From contig NC_133109.1 of assembly GCF_022965805.1 (NCBI RefSeq), forward strand, positions 8,533,869 to 8,597,868: DNA of 64,000 nt. Direction: 5' to 3'. Under the pieces are notes generated by a model. That model did no database searches. It worked only from the letters and a program-made list of their open reading frames with translations, and was not told the origin of the DNA. Made by a program: the position numbers and the translations under genes. Positions 26,090-37,636 of this stretch are shown here, one piece after another. Each line of letters opens with the position of its first letter. The first letter of the stretch is position 1. This DNA comes from Primulina eburnea (Eukaryota > Streptophyta > Magnoliopsida > Lamiales > Gesneriaceae).

Positions 26090-29000
26090 ATGCCTCCTAA
26101 GCGTAAGGCGGCAGAGGGTGAGGATAGTTCTTCCTCGAGAGTTGTCGACGAGTTCGGCAAGTTGCTTAAGGAGCAGGCTAAGGTGCATAGCGATCAGATT
26201 CAGCAGTTACTCCGATTGCAAGGAGCAGGACAGGGTCGAGGCCAAGTGAGAGGTCAAGTTGCTCAGGCTGTTGGCACTGATGCCGTCTTTTCTTCTTTTA
26301 AGAGAATGGATCCACCGGAATTCGCAGGTAGCACCGATCCTCTAGTTGCTGTCGAGTGGGTCAAGGCGCTTGAAGCTATCTTCGATCATCTCCAGTATGA
26401 GGACAAAGACAGGATTAGCTGTGCAGTGTTCATGTTGGTTAAGGCTGCCCGCATTTGGTGGAATGCTACGAAAGTTGGAGTTGATGTTGCGACACTGAAG
26501 TGGTCAGAGTTCACTGACTTGTTCTACGACAAGTATTTCCCCGACGCACTTCGAGCGAGGAAGGTTACGGAGTTCTTGGAACTTAGACAGGGGAGCTTGG
26601 ATGTTGGCCAGTATATTCTGAAGTTCGAGGAGGGTTGCCTATTTGCTCCGTATATTGCTTCGAACGACAAGGACAAGGGCGCTCATTTCATTCGAGGCCT
26701 TAGAGCGGAGATTCGTCGTGATATCAACATGTCCAAAGCTGTTACTTTCAAGGAGATTGTGTCCAAAGCATTGTTGGCCGAGCAAGATGAGAAGGACATC
26801 GCCAGGGAGAGGCAGGAGAGACACCAGGCCATTGCTCAGAGAGGCCAGGGTTCGAATCAGAGGGGCAGGGATCGTTTCAAGGGCAAGGGCAAGATGGAGC
26901 CGAGTTCTAGACCACCGCCAGTTCCATTTGATCCCGAGAAGCCACTGTGTCCAAAGTGTGGTAAGCATCATCGAGGAGAGTGCAGATTGGGCACTCATAC
27001 TTGTTTTCGTTGTGGCGCGGCGGGTCACGTTGCTAGGAATTGCCCGAGGGGAGATAGCCAAGGGAAGGTGCAGGGTCGTATCTTTGCGATGACCAAGGAA
27101 GATGATGGCCAGGGAGGAGCGCTCGCCAGCACAGGTACTTCGCTGGTCCTTCCTTTTATTTCTTGCTTTGAGGCTGAGAGATTGTTGTGTAGAGGTTGCG
27201 ATGGGTTTCTTGCTTCTATTGTGGATGTTGATAGATTGATTAAGTTGAATGTAGATGATATTGATGTGGTGAGGGAGTTTGCTGATGTGTTTGAGGATGA
27301 TGTTCCGGGTTTGCCGCCGGATAGAGATGTTGAGTTTGTGATCGATTTAGCTCCAGGTACGGTTCCTATTTCTAAGGCTCCGTACCGGATGGCCCCTACC
27401 GAGATGAAGGAATTGAAGACTCAGTTGCAGGATCTTTTAGACAAGGGCTTTATTCGTCCGAGTTCTTCGCCTTGGGGAGCTCCGGTTCTATTTGTCAAGA
27501 AGAAGGATGGTTCTTTGCGACTGTGTATCGACTACAGGGAGCTTAACAAAGTAACTGTCAAGAACAAGTATCCGTTGCCTCGGATAGATGATTTGTTTGA
27601 TCAGCTCCATGGTGCTACTGTGTTCTCGAAGATTGATCTTCGGTCTGGCTACTATCAGTTGAAGGTTAGGGAGTCTGATATCCCTAAGACAGCTTTCCGG
27701 ACCAGGTACGGTCACTATGAGTTTCTTGTCATGTCTTTTGGGTTGACCAATGCCCCTTCAGTCTTCATGGATCTGATGAACCGTGTGTTCAAGCCTTATC
27801 TGGATAGCTTCGTTATTGTTTTCATCGACGATATCCTGATCTATTCCAAATCCAGAGAGCTTCATGCAGAGCATCTCAGAGTGGTGCTTCAGTTGTTGCG
27901 AGAGAAGAGGTTGTTTGCCAAGTTGAAGAAGTGTGAGTTTTGGCTAGATCAGATTTCTTTTCTAGGCCATGTGGTTTCGAGAGATGGCATTGCTGTTGAT
28001 CCGTCGAAGATAGAGGCGATTCGGAGTTGGCCTATTCCTACCACTGTTTCTGAGGTACGCAGTTTCCTCGGTTTGGCGGGTTACTATCGTCGTTTCATTT
28101 CAGGTTTCTCCAAGATTGCCCTGCCATTGTCCAATCTGACGAGGAAGACTGTGAAGTTCGAGTGGTCTATCGATTGCCAGAGTGCATTTCAGGAGTTGAA
28201 GGACAGATTGACGACAGCTCCTGTTCTTTCTTTGCCCAGTGGTTCAGAGGATTTTGTGGTCTATACCGATGCGTCGAAGAGAGGCCTTGGTGCAGTGTTG
28301 ATGCAGAGAGGTAAGGTCATTGCCTATGCTTCTCGCCAGTTGAAGGATTATGAGAAGAATTATCCGACGCACGATTTGGAGCTTGCAGCTGTGGTTTTCG
28401 CCCTTAAGATTTGGAGACATTATCTGTATGGCGAAAAGTGTGAGATCTTCACAGACCACAAGAGTTTGAAGTATCTGTTCTCGCAGAAAGAGCTCAATAT
28501 GCGACAGAGGAGGTGGTTAGAGCTTGTCAAGGATTACGATGTGACGATCAGTTATCACCCAGGGAAGGCGAATGTTGTGGCTGATGCTTTGAGCCGCAAG
28601 TCGAGTGCTTCATTGAGTTCTTTGATTCAGAGACCATTGTTGATGGATTTGCAGAGAGAGGAGATTGATCTGGTGATTCCAGGGACCATTGCTCGCTTTT
28701 CAGCGTTGGTTATTCGATCTACTTTGACGGACAGGATCCGTAGAGAGCAGTCGACTGATGTTCAGTTGGCAGAGTTGAGAGCTAGAGCCGAGGCTAAAGG
28801 GAATTCAGAGTTTAGTCTGAATGGTGATGATTTGGTAACTTTCAGAGGCCGCATTTGTATTCCTTCTGGCGACGATATTCGTAGAGACGTCTTGACAGAG
28901 GCTCATACCGCACCTTATTCGATTCATCCAGGCAGTACGAAGATGTATCAGGATCTTCGACGACTCTACTGGTGGCTAGGTATGAAGAGAGATATTGCTT

Positions 29001-30153
29001 TGTTCATTTCTCAGTGCCTTACTTGTCAGCAGGTAAAGATTGAGCACCAGAGACCTGCTGGGACATTGCTTTCTTTGCCGATTCCTCAGTGGAAGTGGGA
29101 GCATATCACTATGGATTTCGTGACTGGTTTACCCAGGACGCAGAAGGGTTTCAATTCTATTTGGGTTATTGTTGATAGATTGACCAAGTCAGCGCACTTT
29201 CTCCCAGTCAAGACGACGTATTCGATGTCTCAGTATGCCGAGGATTATATTGCAGAGATTGTTAGACTTCATGGTGTGCCCGTGTCGATTGTGTCTGATC
29301 GTGACCCTAGATTTACCTCAGAGTTCTGGAAGAGTTTTCACAGAGCTATGGGTTCTCGATTAGCTTTCAGTACAGCTTATCATCCTCAGAGCGACGGTCA
29401 GTCAGAGAGAGTCATTCAGATTCTGGAGGATATGCTCAGAGCTTGTACTATTGACTATTCTGGTAGCTGGGATCCAAGTTGCCTCTTGTGGAGTTCACGT
29501 ACAACAATAGCTACCAGGCGACGATTGGCATGGCACCGTATGAGGCACTTTATGGCAGGAAGTGCAGATCCCCTTTGTTTTGGGATGAGGTTGGAGAGAG
29601 GAAGATGTTGGGTCCCGAGTTGGTCCAGCAGACTGCCGATGTTGTTGCAGTTATCAGAGAGAGGATGAAGACTGCTCAGTCCAGACAGAAGAGCTATGCA
29701 GACGTTCGTCGTAGACCTTTGCAGTTCGAGGTTGGCGATCATGTTTTTCTGAAGATAGCACCTCTCAAGGGTGTGATGCGATTTGGCAAGAAGGGCAAGT
29801 TGAGCCCTAGATTCATTGGTCCATTCGAGATATTGGACAGAGTGGGTGACCGAGCCTACAGATTAGCCCTACCGCCCGATCTTGACAGAGTCCATAATGT
29901 GTTTCACGTATCGATGCTCAGGAAGTATGTTGCAGATCCTTCCCATGTTCTTCGCCATGAGCCATTGGACTTGACGCCGAGTCTGACTTACCATGAGATT
30001 CCGATTCAGATTCTGGATCGCACAGTTAGAGTTCTGAGGAACAAAGAGATCGGCATCGTTAAAGTCCTTTGGAGGAACCATTTGATTGAGGAGGCTACGT
30101 GGGAACCAGAGACTGAGATGAGAGAGAGGTATCCTGGGTTGTTCGTGCCGTGA
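26090..30153 (+). CDS. Element B Gag-Pol without protease, one frameshift
   Basis: The frame starts at MPPKRK (26090) and is open to 29668. A single missing base near 29473-29478 shifts the true frame, which continues to the stop after 30153. Domains: Gag; two zinc knuckles, [12 protein letters not shown] (about residue 287) and [14 protein letters not shown] (about 304); RT with YPLPRIDD (about 493) and FIDDI (about 577); RNase H TDAS (about 725); integrase zinc region (about 938), Asp in TMDF (about 1008), Asp in SDRD (about 1070) and Glu in QSER (about 1105); chromodomain-like end (LIEEATWE) near 30070-30110. Between the knuckle and RT only about 20 residues replace the roughly 155 found in A, and there is no D(T/S)GA motif. 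C has the same gap. Particle maturation would need another element's protease, or Gag works uncleaved (inference). Confidence 0.93.
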
Positions 30154-30180
30154 CGTCAATTTCGAGGACGAAATTCCTCT

Positions 30181-30193
30181 AAGGAGGGGAGAT
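30181..30193 (+). other. Element B polypurine tract
   Basis: AAGGAGGGGAGAT lies immediately before the 3' LTR, preceded by the conserved TTTCGAGGACGAAA string. Confidence 0.85.
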
Positions 30194-31813
30194 TGTAATA
30201 GCCGAGCCCGGTGTACGGTACGGTTTAAGCTTTATTGTGTTAATTGGGTTATGTGATTAGATGATTATAGTTGTGTTTTGGGCTATAGTATTATTGGTTA
30301 TTATTTATTTGAGGTGTTAGTTGGTGTTGATTGTTCGTTTCAGCGTTTCGAATCGATTTTTAGTTGTTTTGTTACTGTTCATTGCCGTGAGTAGAGTGCA
30401 CCCGCGCTCTTAGATGAGTGCCCCCGCGGTGTACTATTCATGATTTTGGTTTTGGAGGGCCGTGGCATCACCGCACCCGCGGCAGTGCAAGGACCGCACC
30501 CGCGATGAGACCGCACCCGCGGTAATTGTAGCACCGCACCCGCGGTGTTCGTGCATGGGATTTATTTTGGTTGCCGTGAGCTTAGCGCACCCGCGGTGCT
30601 TGTGTTGGCGCACCCGCGGTGTAAGTATGGGCGAGTTTTTAAGTCACTTTTTGGGAGTTGTTGGCCATACCTTATCCTATTCCTTCTCTTCTTTACCGAT
30701 TTTCTCTCCATTGGCAAGGGTTTTCATCCATTTCTTTAGCTTCCTACCTTTGATTCTTGGAGTTATTTGGATTTCCGGCTTGAGATCATCGTTCTCCGTG
30801 GTATAAGGAAGCTTAGGTAAGTTTTTGGTGCGATTCTAATGAGGTTTCGAGTTAAGGGTTATTTTGGATTTGATGTTTTGATGGTTCTATGGATTATTTA
30901 GCATGGACTCTTGGATTTAGTCTTGATATTGGTGTTATTTATGGATTATTGTTGTAGGTGGTGTACCAAGAGTATAGTTGGAGGTGTTCTATCGGTTTGT
31001 AAGTGGAATTTCATCCTTTTTGCTCACATGATATTATATGTATTGTGTTTTAAAGGTTTCAAAGTGTTATTCCCTTCCATTGATCCATTGTTATGTATTG
31101 ATTTCATTGATTATCTATTGGAGGCATTGATGTCTCACTATTGTTAAAAAGGGAATACAAGAGATAATATGAGATTGCAAAAGGACGGCTTTAAATGCTA
31201 TTCAGAGTTCAAATGTTTTTATTGGATTGATTAATCATAGTCAGAGCATTGCATGCAATTAGATGATCATCGACCATAGGCTTTTATCCCCTCACAGTTA
31301 TCGATTTATATCGATGGGATATTGGCAACCACAGTCACAGATACTATTGATATCAATCCAACTAGAGAAAAGAGAAATACCATCGTTTTGCTATCTATTG
31401 CCATTGCTATTGCTACAGTTATTGCTACGTTATTCATGTTTCAGAGTCGATGGTATTTATGATTTAAAAGCCATGTTTTACAGTGTATACTATGTATCAT
31501 TGCTATGTAAGAGTTCCACTTGCTGAGATTTATTCTCATTTCAGTTATTTTCATGTGATGCAGATAAGAGCGACGGACCGGGACGTTGACTGTGGATGGG
31601 GGTCATATGCATACGAAGATTGGAAGGATGATTATTTTGTACCATTTTGTAACATGATCACACTAATGATATTTTGTATTTTGTTATGTCATTGGAATGA
31701 TCATGTTGTTATTTGTAAACACTTTTATAAAATGTATTTTGAAACTCCTTCCATGTTTGAAAGAAAATTTTAAATTCCGCTGTATTTTAATTGTATCGGG
31801 TCAGGGTGTCACA
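30194..31813 (+). repeat. Element B 3' LTR
   Basis: It is 1,620 bp, the same length as the 5' LTR. The differences I see by eye are all transitions. It ends GGGTGTCACA, followed by the target duplication TGGAT. Confidence 0.95.
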
Positions 31814-34800
31814 TGGATTGACATTTCTATGGACTTTATTTTGGGGTTGCCTAGAACTAAGAAGGGGAGGGATTCTATTTTTGTGGTTGTGGATAGATTC
31901 TCTAAGATGGCACATTTTATAGCTTGCCATAAAACCGATGATGCTTCAAACATTGCGGATTTGTTCTTTAGAGAAATCGTTAGGTTGCGTGGCATGCCTA
32001 GGAATATTGTTTTTGATCGCGATGTTATATTTTTGAGTTACTTTTGGAACACTTTATGGGCTAAATTTGGCACAAAATTGTTGTTTTCTACTACTTGTCA
32101 TCCTCAAACGGATGGACAAACTGAAGTTGTCAATAGAACTTTGGGAACACTTTTGCATGCCATTCTTAAAAAGAACTTGGATTGACATTTCTATGGACTT
32201 TATTTTGGGGTTGCCTAGGACTAAGAAGGGGAGGGATTCTATTTTTGTTGTTGCGGATAGATTTTCTAAGATGGCACATTTTATAGCTTGTCATTAAACC
32301 GATAGATGCTTCAAACATTGCGGATTCGTTCTTTAAAAGAAGTCGTTACGTTGCATGGAATGCCTAGGACTATTGTTTTTGTTCGCGATGTTAAATTCTT
32401 GAGTTACTATTGGAAGAATTTATGGGCTAAACTTGGCTTAAAATTGTCGTTTTCTACTACTTGTCATCCTGAAACGGATGGACAAACTGAAGTTGTCAAT
32501 AGAACTTTGGGAACACTTTTGCGTGCTATTCTTCAAAAGAACTTCGATTGACATTTCTATGGACTTTATTTTGGGGTTGCCTAGGACTAAGAAGGGGAGC
32601 GATTCTATTTTTGTTGTTGTGGATAGATTCTCTAAGATGGCACATTTTATAGCTTGTCATAAAACCGATGATGCTTCAAACATTGCGGATTTGTTCTTTA
32701 GAGAAGTCATTAAGTTGCATGGCATGCCTAGGACTATTGTTTCTGGTCGTGATGTTAAATTCTTGAGTTACTTTTGGAAGAATTTATGGGATAAACTTGG
32801 CACAAAATTGTTGTTTTCTACTACTTGTCATTCTCAAACGGATGGACAAACTGAAGTTGTCAATAGAACTTAGGGAACACTTTTGCGTGCTATTCTTAAA
32901 AATAACTTGGATTGACATTTCTATGGACTTTATTTTGGGGTTGCCTAGGACTAAGAAGAGGAGGGATTCTATTTTGGTTGTTGTGGATAGATTCTCTAAG
33001 ATGACACATTTTATAGCTTGTCATAAAACCGATGATGCTTCAAATATTTCGGATTTGTTCTTTAGAGAAGTCGTTACGTTGCATGGAATGCCTAGGACTA
33101 TTGTTTCTGGTCGGGATGTTAAATTCTTGAGTTACTGTTGGAAGAATTTATGGGCTAAACTTGGCACAAAATTGTCGTTTTCTACTACTTGTCATCGTCA
33201 AACGAATGGACAAACTGAAGTTGTCAATAGAACTTTGGGAACACTTTTGCGTGCCATTCTTTAAAAGAACTTGGATTGACATTTCTATGGATTTTATTTT
33301 GGGGTTGCCTAGTACTAAGAAGGGAAGGGATTCTATTTTTGTTGTTGTGGATAGATTCTCTAAGATGGCACATTTTATAGCTTGTCATAAAACCGATGAT
33401 GCTTCAAACATTGTGGATTTGTTCTTTAGAGAAGTCGTTACATTGCATGGCAGGACTATTGTTTCTGGTCGCGATGTTAAATTCTTGAGTTACTTTTGGA
33501 AGACTTTATGGGCTAAACTTGGCACAAAATTGTTGTTTTCTACTACTTGTCATCCTCAAACGGATGGAAAAACTGAAGTTGTCAATAGAACTTTGGGAAC
33601 ACTTTTGCGTGCTATTCTTAAAAAGAACTTGGATTGACATTTCTATGGACTTTATTTTGGGGTTGACTAGAACTAAAAAGGGGGGATTCTATTTTTGTTT
33701 TTGTGGATAGATTCTCTAAGATGTCAAATTTTATAGCTTGTCATAAAACCGATGAAGTTTCAAACATTGCAGATTTGTTCTTTAGAGAAGTCGTTAAGTT
33801 GCATGGCTTGCCTAGTACTATTGTTTCTGGTCGTGATGTTAAATTCTTGAGTTACTTTTGGAAGACTTTATGGGATAAAATTGGCACAAAATTGTTGTTT
33901 TCTACTACTTGTCATCCTCAAACGGAAGGACAAACTGAAGTTGTCAATAGAACTTTGGGAACACTTTTGCGTGCCATTCTTAAAAAGAACTTGGATTGAC
34001 ATTTCTATGGATTTTATTTTGGGGTTGCCTAGTACTAAGAAGGGAAGGGATTCTATTTTTGTTGTTGTGGATAGATTCTCAAAGATGGCACATTTTATAG
34101 CTTTTCGTAAAACCGATGATGCTTCAAACATTGCGGATTTGTTCTTTAGAGAAGTCGTTACGTTGCATGGCATGCCTAGGACTATTTTTTCTGGTCGCGA
34201 TGTTAAATTCTTAAGTTACTTTTGGAAGACTTTATGGTCTAAACTTGGCACAAAATTGTAGTTTTCTACTACTCGTCATCCTCAAACGGATGGAAAAACT
34301 GAAGTTGTCAATAGAACTTTGGGAACACTTTTGCGTGCTATTCTTAAAAACAACTTGGATTGACATTTCTATGGACTTTATTTTTGGGTTGCCTAGAACT
34401 AAGAAGGGGAGGGATTCTATTTTTGTTGTTGTTGATAGATTCTCTAAGATGGCACATTTTATAGCTTGCCATAAAACCGATGTTGCTTCAAACATTGCGG
34501 ATTTATTCTTTAGAGAAGTCGTTAGGTTGCGTGGCATGCCTAGGAATATTGTTTTTGATCGCGATGTTATATTTTTGAGTTACTTTTGGAAGACTTTGTG
34601 GGCTAAATTTGGCACAAAATTGTTGTTTTCTACTACTTGTCATCCTCAAACGGATGGACAAACTGAAGTTGTCAACAGAACTTTGGGAACAATTTTGCGT
34701 GCCATTCTTAAAAAGAACTTGGATTGACATTTCTATGGACTTTATTTTGGGGTTGCCTAGGACTAAGAATGTGAGGGATTCTATTTTTGTTGTTATGGAT

Positions 34801-35643
34801 AGATTCTCTAAGATGGCACATTTTATAGCTTGTCATAAAACCGATGATGCTTCAAACATTGCGGATTTGTTCTTTAGAGAAGTCATTACGTTGCTTGGAA
34901 TGCCTAGGACTATTGTTTCTGGTCGCGATGTTAAATTCTTGAGTTACTATTGGAAGAATTTATGGGCTAAACCTGGCACAAAATTGTCGTTTTCTACTAC
35001 TTGTCATCTTCAAACGGATGGACAAACTGAAGTTGTCAATAGAACTTTGGGAACACTTTTGCGTGCTAATCTTCAAAAGAACTTGGATTGACATTTCTAT
35101 GGACTTTATTTTGGGGTTGGCTAGGACTAAGAAAGGGAGGGATTCTATTTTTGTTGTTGTGGATAGATTCTCTAAGATGGCACATTTTATAGCTTGTCAT
35201 TAAACCGATGATGCTTCAAACATTGCGGATTTGTTCTTTAGAGAAGTCGTTAAGTTGCATGGCATGCAGTTGCATGGCATGCCTAGGACTATTGTTTCTG
35301 GTCGCGATGTTAATTATGAGTTACTTTTGGAAGACTTTAAGGGCTAAACTTGGCACAAAATTCTTGTTTTCTACTACTTGTCATCCTCAAACGGATGGAC
35401 AAACTGAAGTTGTCAATAGAACTTTGGGAACACTTTTGCGTGCCATTCTTAAAAAGAACTTAGATTGACATTTCTGTGGACTTTATTTTGGGGTTGCCTA
35501 ATACTAAGAAGGGGAGGGATTCTATTTTTGTTGTTGTGGATAGATTCTCTAAGATGGCACATTTTATAGCTTGTCAAAAAACCGATGATGCTTCAAACAT
35601 TGCGGATTTGTTCTTTAGAGATGTAGTTAGCTTGCATGGCATG
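31814..35643 (+). repeat. Integrase-derived satellite, block 3 (about 10.5 monomers)
   Basis: Same monomer type as the main array, resuming at the B target duplication. The first 2.45 kb (31814-34270) matches, monomer by monomer, the satellite at 38550-39820 continued at 62806-64000. Shared variants include [13 protein letters not shown], a TCGGAT (ISDLFF) monomer and one with a shortened HGRTIVS. Confidence 0.93.
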
Positions 35644-37636
35644 TGTAACGACCCATTACAGGCCCAGTGGACCGCCCATACGGCCCACTGCCAACCGACC
35701 CAAGGCTATCCCGATCTTGGGCTCCCTCTATGGGGCCTTTGTCCCTCACGGGCTTTCCATAGGCGTCGTATGGTTACTCATAGAACTCTTAAGCCCATGA
35801 ACTTAAGTATGTGCCTCCCCAGGATCGAACCCAAGATCACATGGATATATAGATACTTGGCACAATCCTGGTACCAATTGAGCTACTAGCTCAATTGGTA
35901 CCAGGATTGTGCCAAGTATCTATATATCCATGTGATCTTGGGTTCGATCCTGGGGAGGCACATACTTAAGTTCATGGGCTTAAGAGTTCTATGAGTAACC
36001 ATACGACGCCTATGGAAAGCCCGTGAGGGACAAAGGCCCCATAGAGGGAGCCCAAGATCGGGATAGCCTTGGGTCGGTTGGCAGTGGGCCGTATGGGCGG
36101 TCCACTGGGCCTGTAATGGGTCGTTACAATAAAAGGCGCCTTTTATTGTAACGACCCATTACAGGCCCAGTGGACCGCCCATACGGCCCACTGCCAACCG
36201 ACCCAAGGCTATCCCGATCTTGGGCTCCCTCTATGGGGCCTTTGTCCCTCACGGGCTTTCCATAGGCGTCGTATGGTTACTCATAGAACTCTTAAGCCCA
36301 TGAACTTAAGTATGTGCCTCCCCAGGATCGAACCCAAGATCACATGGATATATAGATACTTGGCACAATCCTGGTACCAATTGAGCTAGCGCCTTTTATT
36401 GTAACGACCCATTACAGGCCCAGTGGACCGCCCATACGGCCCACTGCCAACCGACCCAAGGCTATCCCGATCTTGGGCTCCCTCTATGGGGCCTTTGTCC
36501 CTCACGGGCTTTCCATAGGCGTCGTATGGTTACTCATAGAACTCTTAAGCCCATGAACTTAAGTATGTGCCTCCCCAGGATCGAACCCAAGATCACATGG
36601 ATATATAGATACTTGGCACAATCCTGGTACCAATTGAGCTACTAGCTCAATTGGTACCAGGATTGTGCCAAGTATCTATATATCCATGTGATCTTGGGTT
36701 CGATCCTGGGGAGGCACATACTTAAGTTCATGGGCTTAAGAGTTCTATGAGTAACCATACGACGCCTATGGAAAGCCCGTGAGGGACAAAGGCCCCATAG
36801 AGGGAGCCCAAGATCGGGATAGCCTTGGGTCGGTTGGCAGTGGGCCGTATGGGCGGTCCACTGGGCCTGTAATGGGTCGTTACAATAAAACTAGCTCAAT
36901 TGGTACCAGGATTGTGCCAAGTATCTATATATCCATGTGATCTTGGGTTCGATCCTGGGGAGGCACATACTTAAGTTCATGGGCTTAAGAGTTCTATGAG
37001 TAACCATACGACGCCTATGGAAAGCCCGTGAGGGACAAAGGCCCCATAGAGGGAGCCCAAGATCGGGATAGCCTTGGGTCGGTTGGCAGTGGGCCGTATG
37101 GGCGGTCCACTGGGCCTGTAATGGGTCGTTACAATAAAAGGCGCCTTTTATTGTAACGACCCATTACAGGCCCAGTGGACCGCCCATACGGCCCACTGCC
37201 AACCGACCCAAGGCTATCCCGATCTTGGGCTCCCTCTATGGGGCCTTTGTCCCTCACGGGCTTTCCATAGGCGTCGTATGGTTACTCATAGAACTCTTAA
37301 GCCCATGAACTTAAGTATGTGCCTCCCCAGGATCGAACCCAAGATCACATGGATATATAGATACTTGGCACAATCCTGGTACCAATTGAGCTAGTAGCTC
37401 AATTGGTACCAGGATTGTGCCAAGTATCTATATATCCATGTGATCTTGGGTTCGATCCTGGGGAGGCACATACTTAAGTTCATGGGCTTAAGAGTTCTAT
37501 GAGTAACCATACGACGCCTATGGAAAGCCCGTGAGGGACAAAGGCCCCATAGAGGGAGCCCAAGATCGGGATAGCCTTGGGTCGGTTGGCAGTGGGCCGT
37601 ATGGGCGGTCCACTGGGCCTGTAATGGGTCGTTACA
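35644..37636. mobile_element. 1,993-bp palindromic element made of eight 242-bp units
   Basis: The block starts TGTAACGACCC, ends GGGTCGTTACA and is flanked by GCATG on both sides (35639-35643 and 37637-37641), so it went in as one piece. It consists of eight copies of a 242-bp unit in the order + - + + - - + -: 35644-35885, 35887-36128, 36147-36388, 36400-36641, 36643-36884, 36892-37133, 37152-37393, 37395-37636. The copies look identical by eye. Head-to-head joints have one base between units; tail-to-tail joints carry the 18-bp palindrome ATAAAAGGCGCCTTTTAT. The block is nearly its own reverse complement about position 36642. Each unit has tRNA-like Pol III boxes. It could be a SINE-derived foldback element, a TRIM-like element, or partly an assembly artefact. 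There is no coding sequence of its own. Confidence 0.85.
35887..36128 (+). repeat. tRNA-like (SINE-like) 242-bp unit, representative copy
   Basis: Read on the plus strand, the copy opens with TAGCTCAATTGG, a tRNA A-box match, and has GGTTCGATCC at 35941-35950, a B-box match 43 bp later. The rest shows no similarity I recognise and ends GGGTCGTTACA followed by ATAAAA. A tRNA-like head with a short A-rich end is typical of plant SINEs. The usual seven or so bases of acceptor stem before the A box are missing, so it is not a tRNA gene. Confidence 0.65.

Larger units (their letters stand above)
24337..31813 (+). mobile_element. Element B: full-length Ty3/gypsy element lacking a protease domain
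   Basis: Two 1,620-bp LTRs (24337-25956 and 30194-31813), with about four differences by eye, flank a PBS, gag-pol and PPT. The target duplication TGGAT (24332-24336 and 31814-31818) lies in the satellite junction string. LTR ends are TGTAATAGCCGAG and GGGTGTCACA. The pol order is RT-RNaseH-integrase-chromodomain-like tail, with no aspartic protease. Element C is a diverged relative. Confidence 0.95.

Noticed and set aside
35887..35961. A true tRNA gene in the 242-bp unit
   Set aside because: A and B boxes match, but there is no acceptor stem before the A box and I cannot fold a full cloverleaf, so a tRNA-derived repeat is more likely.
35644..37636. CRISPR-like array
   Set aside because: Units are 242 bp in alternating orientation with almost no spacer, in a plant genome context; the structure is a palindromic multimer.
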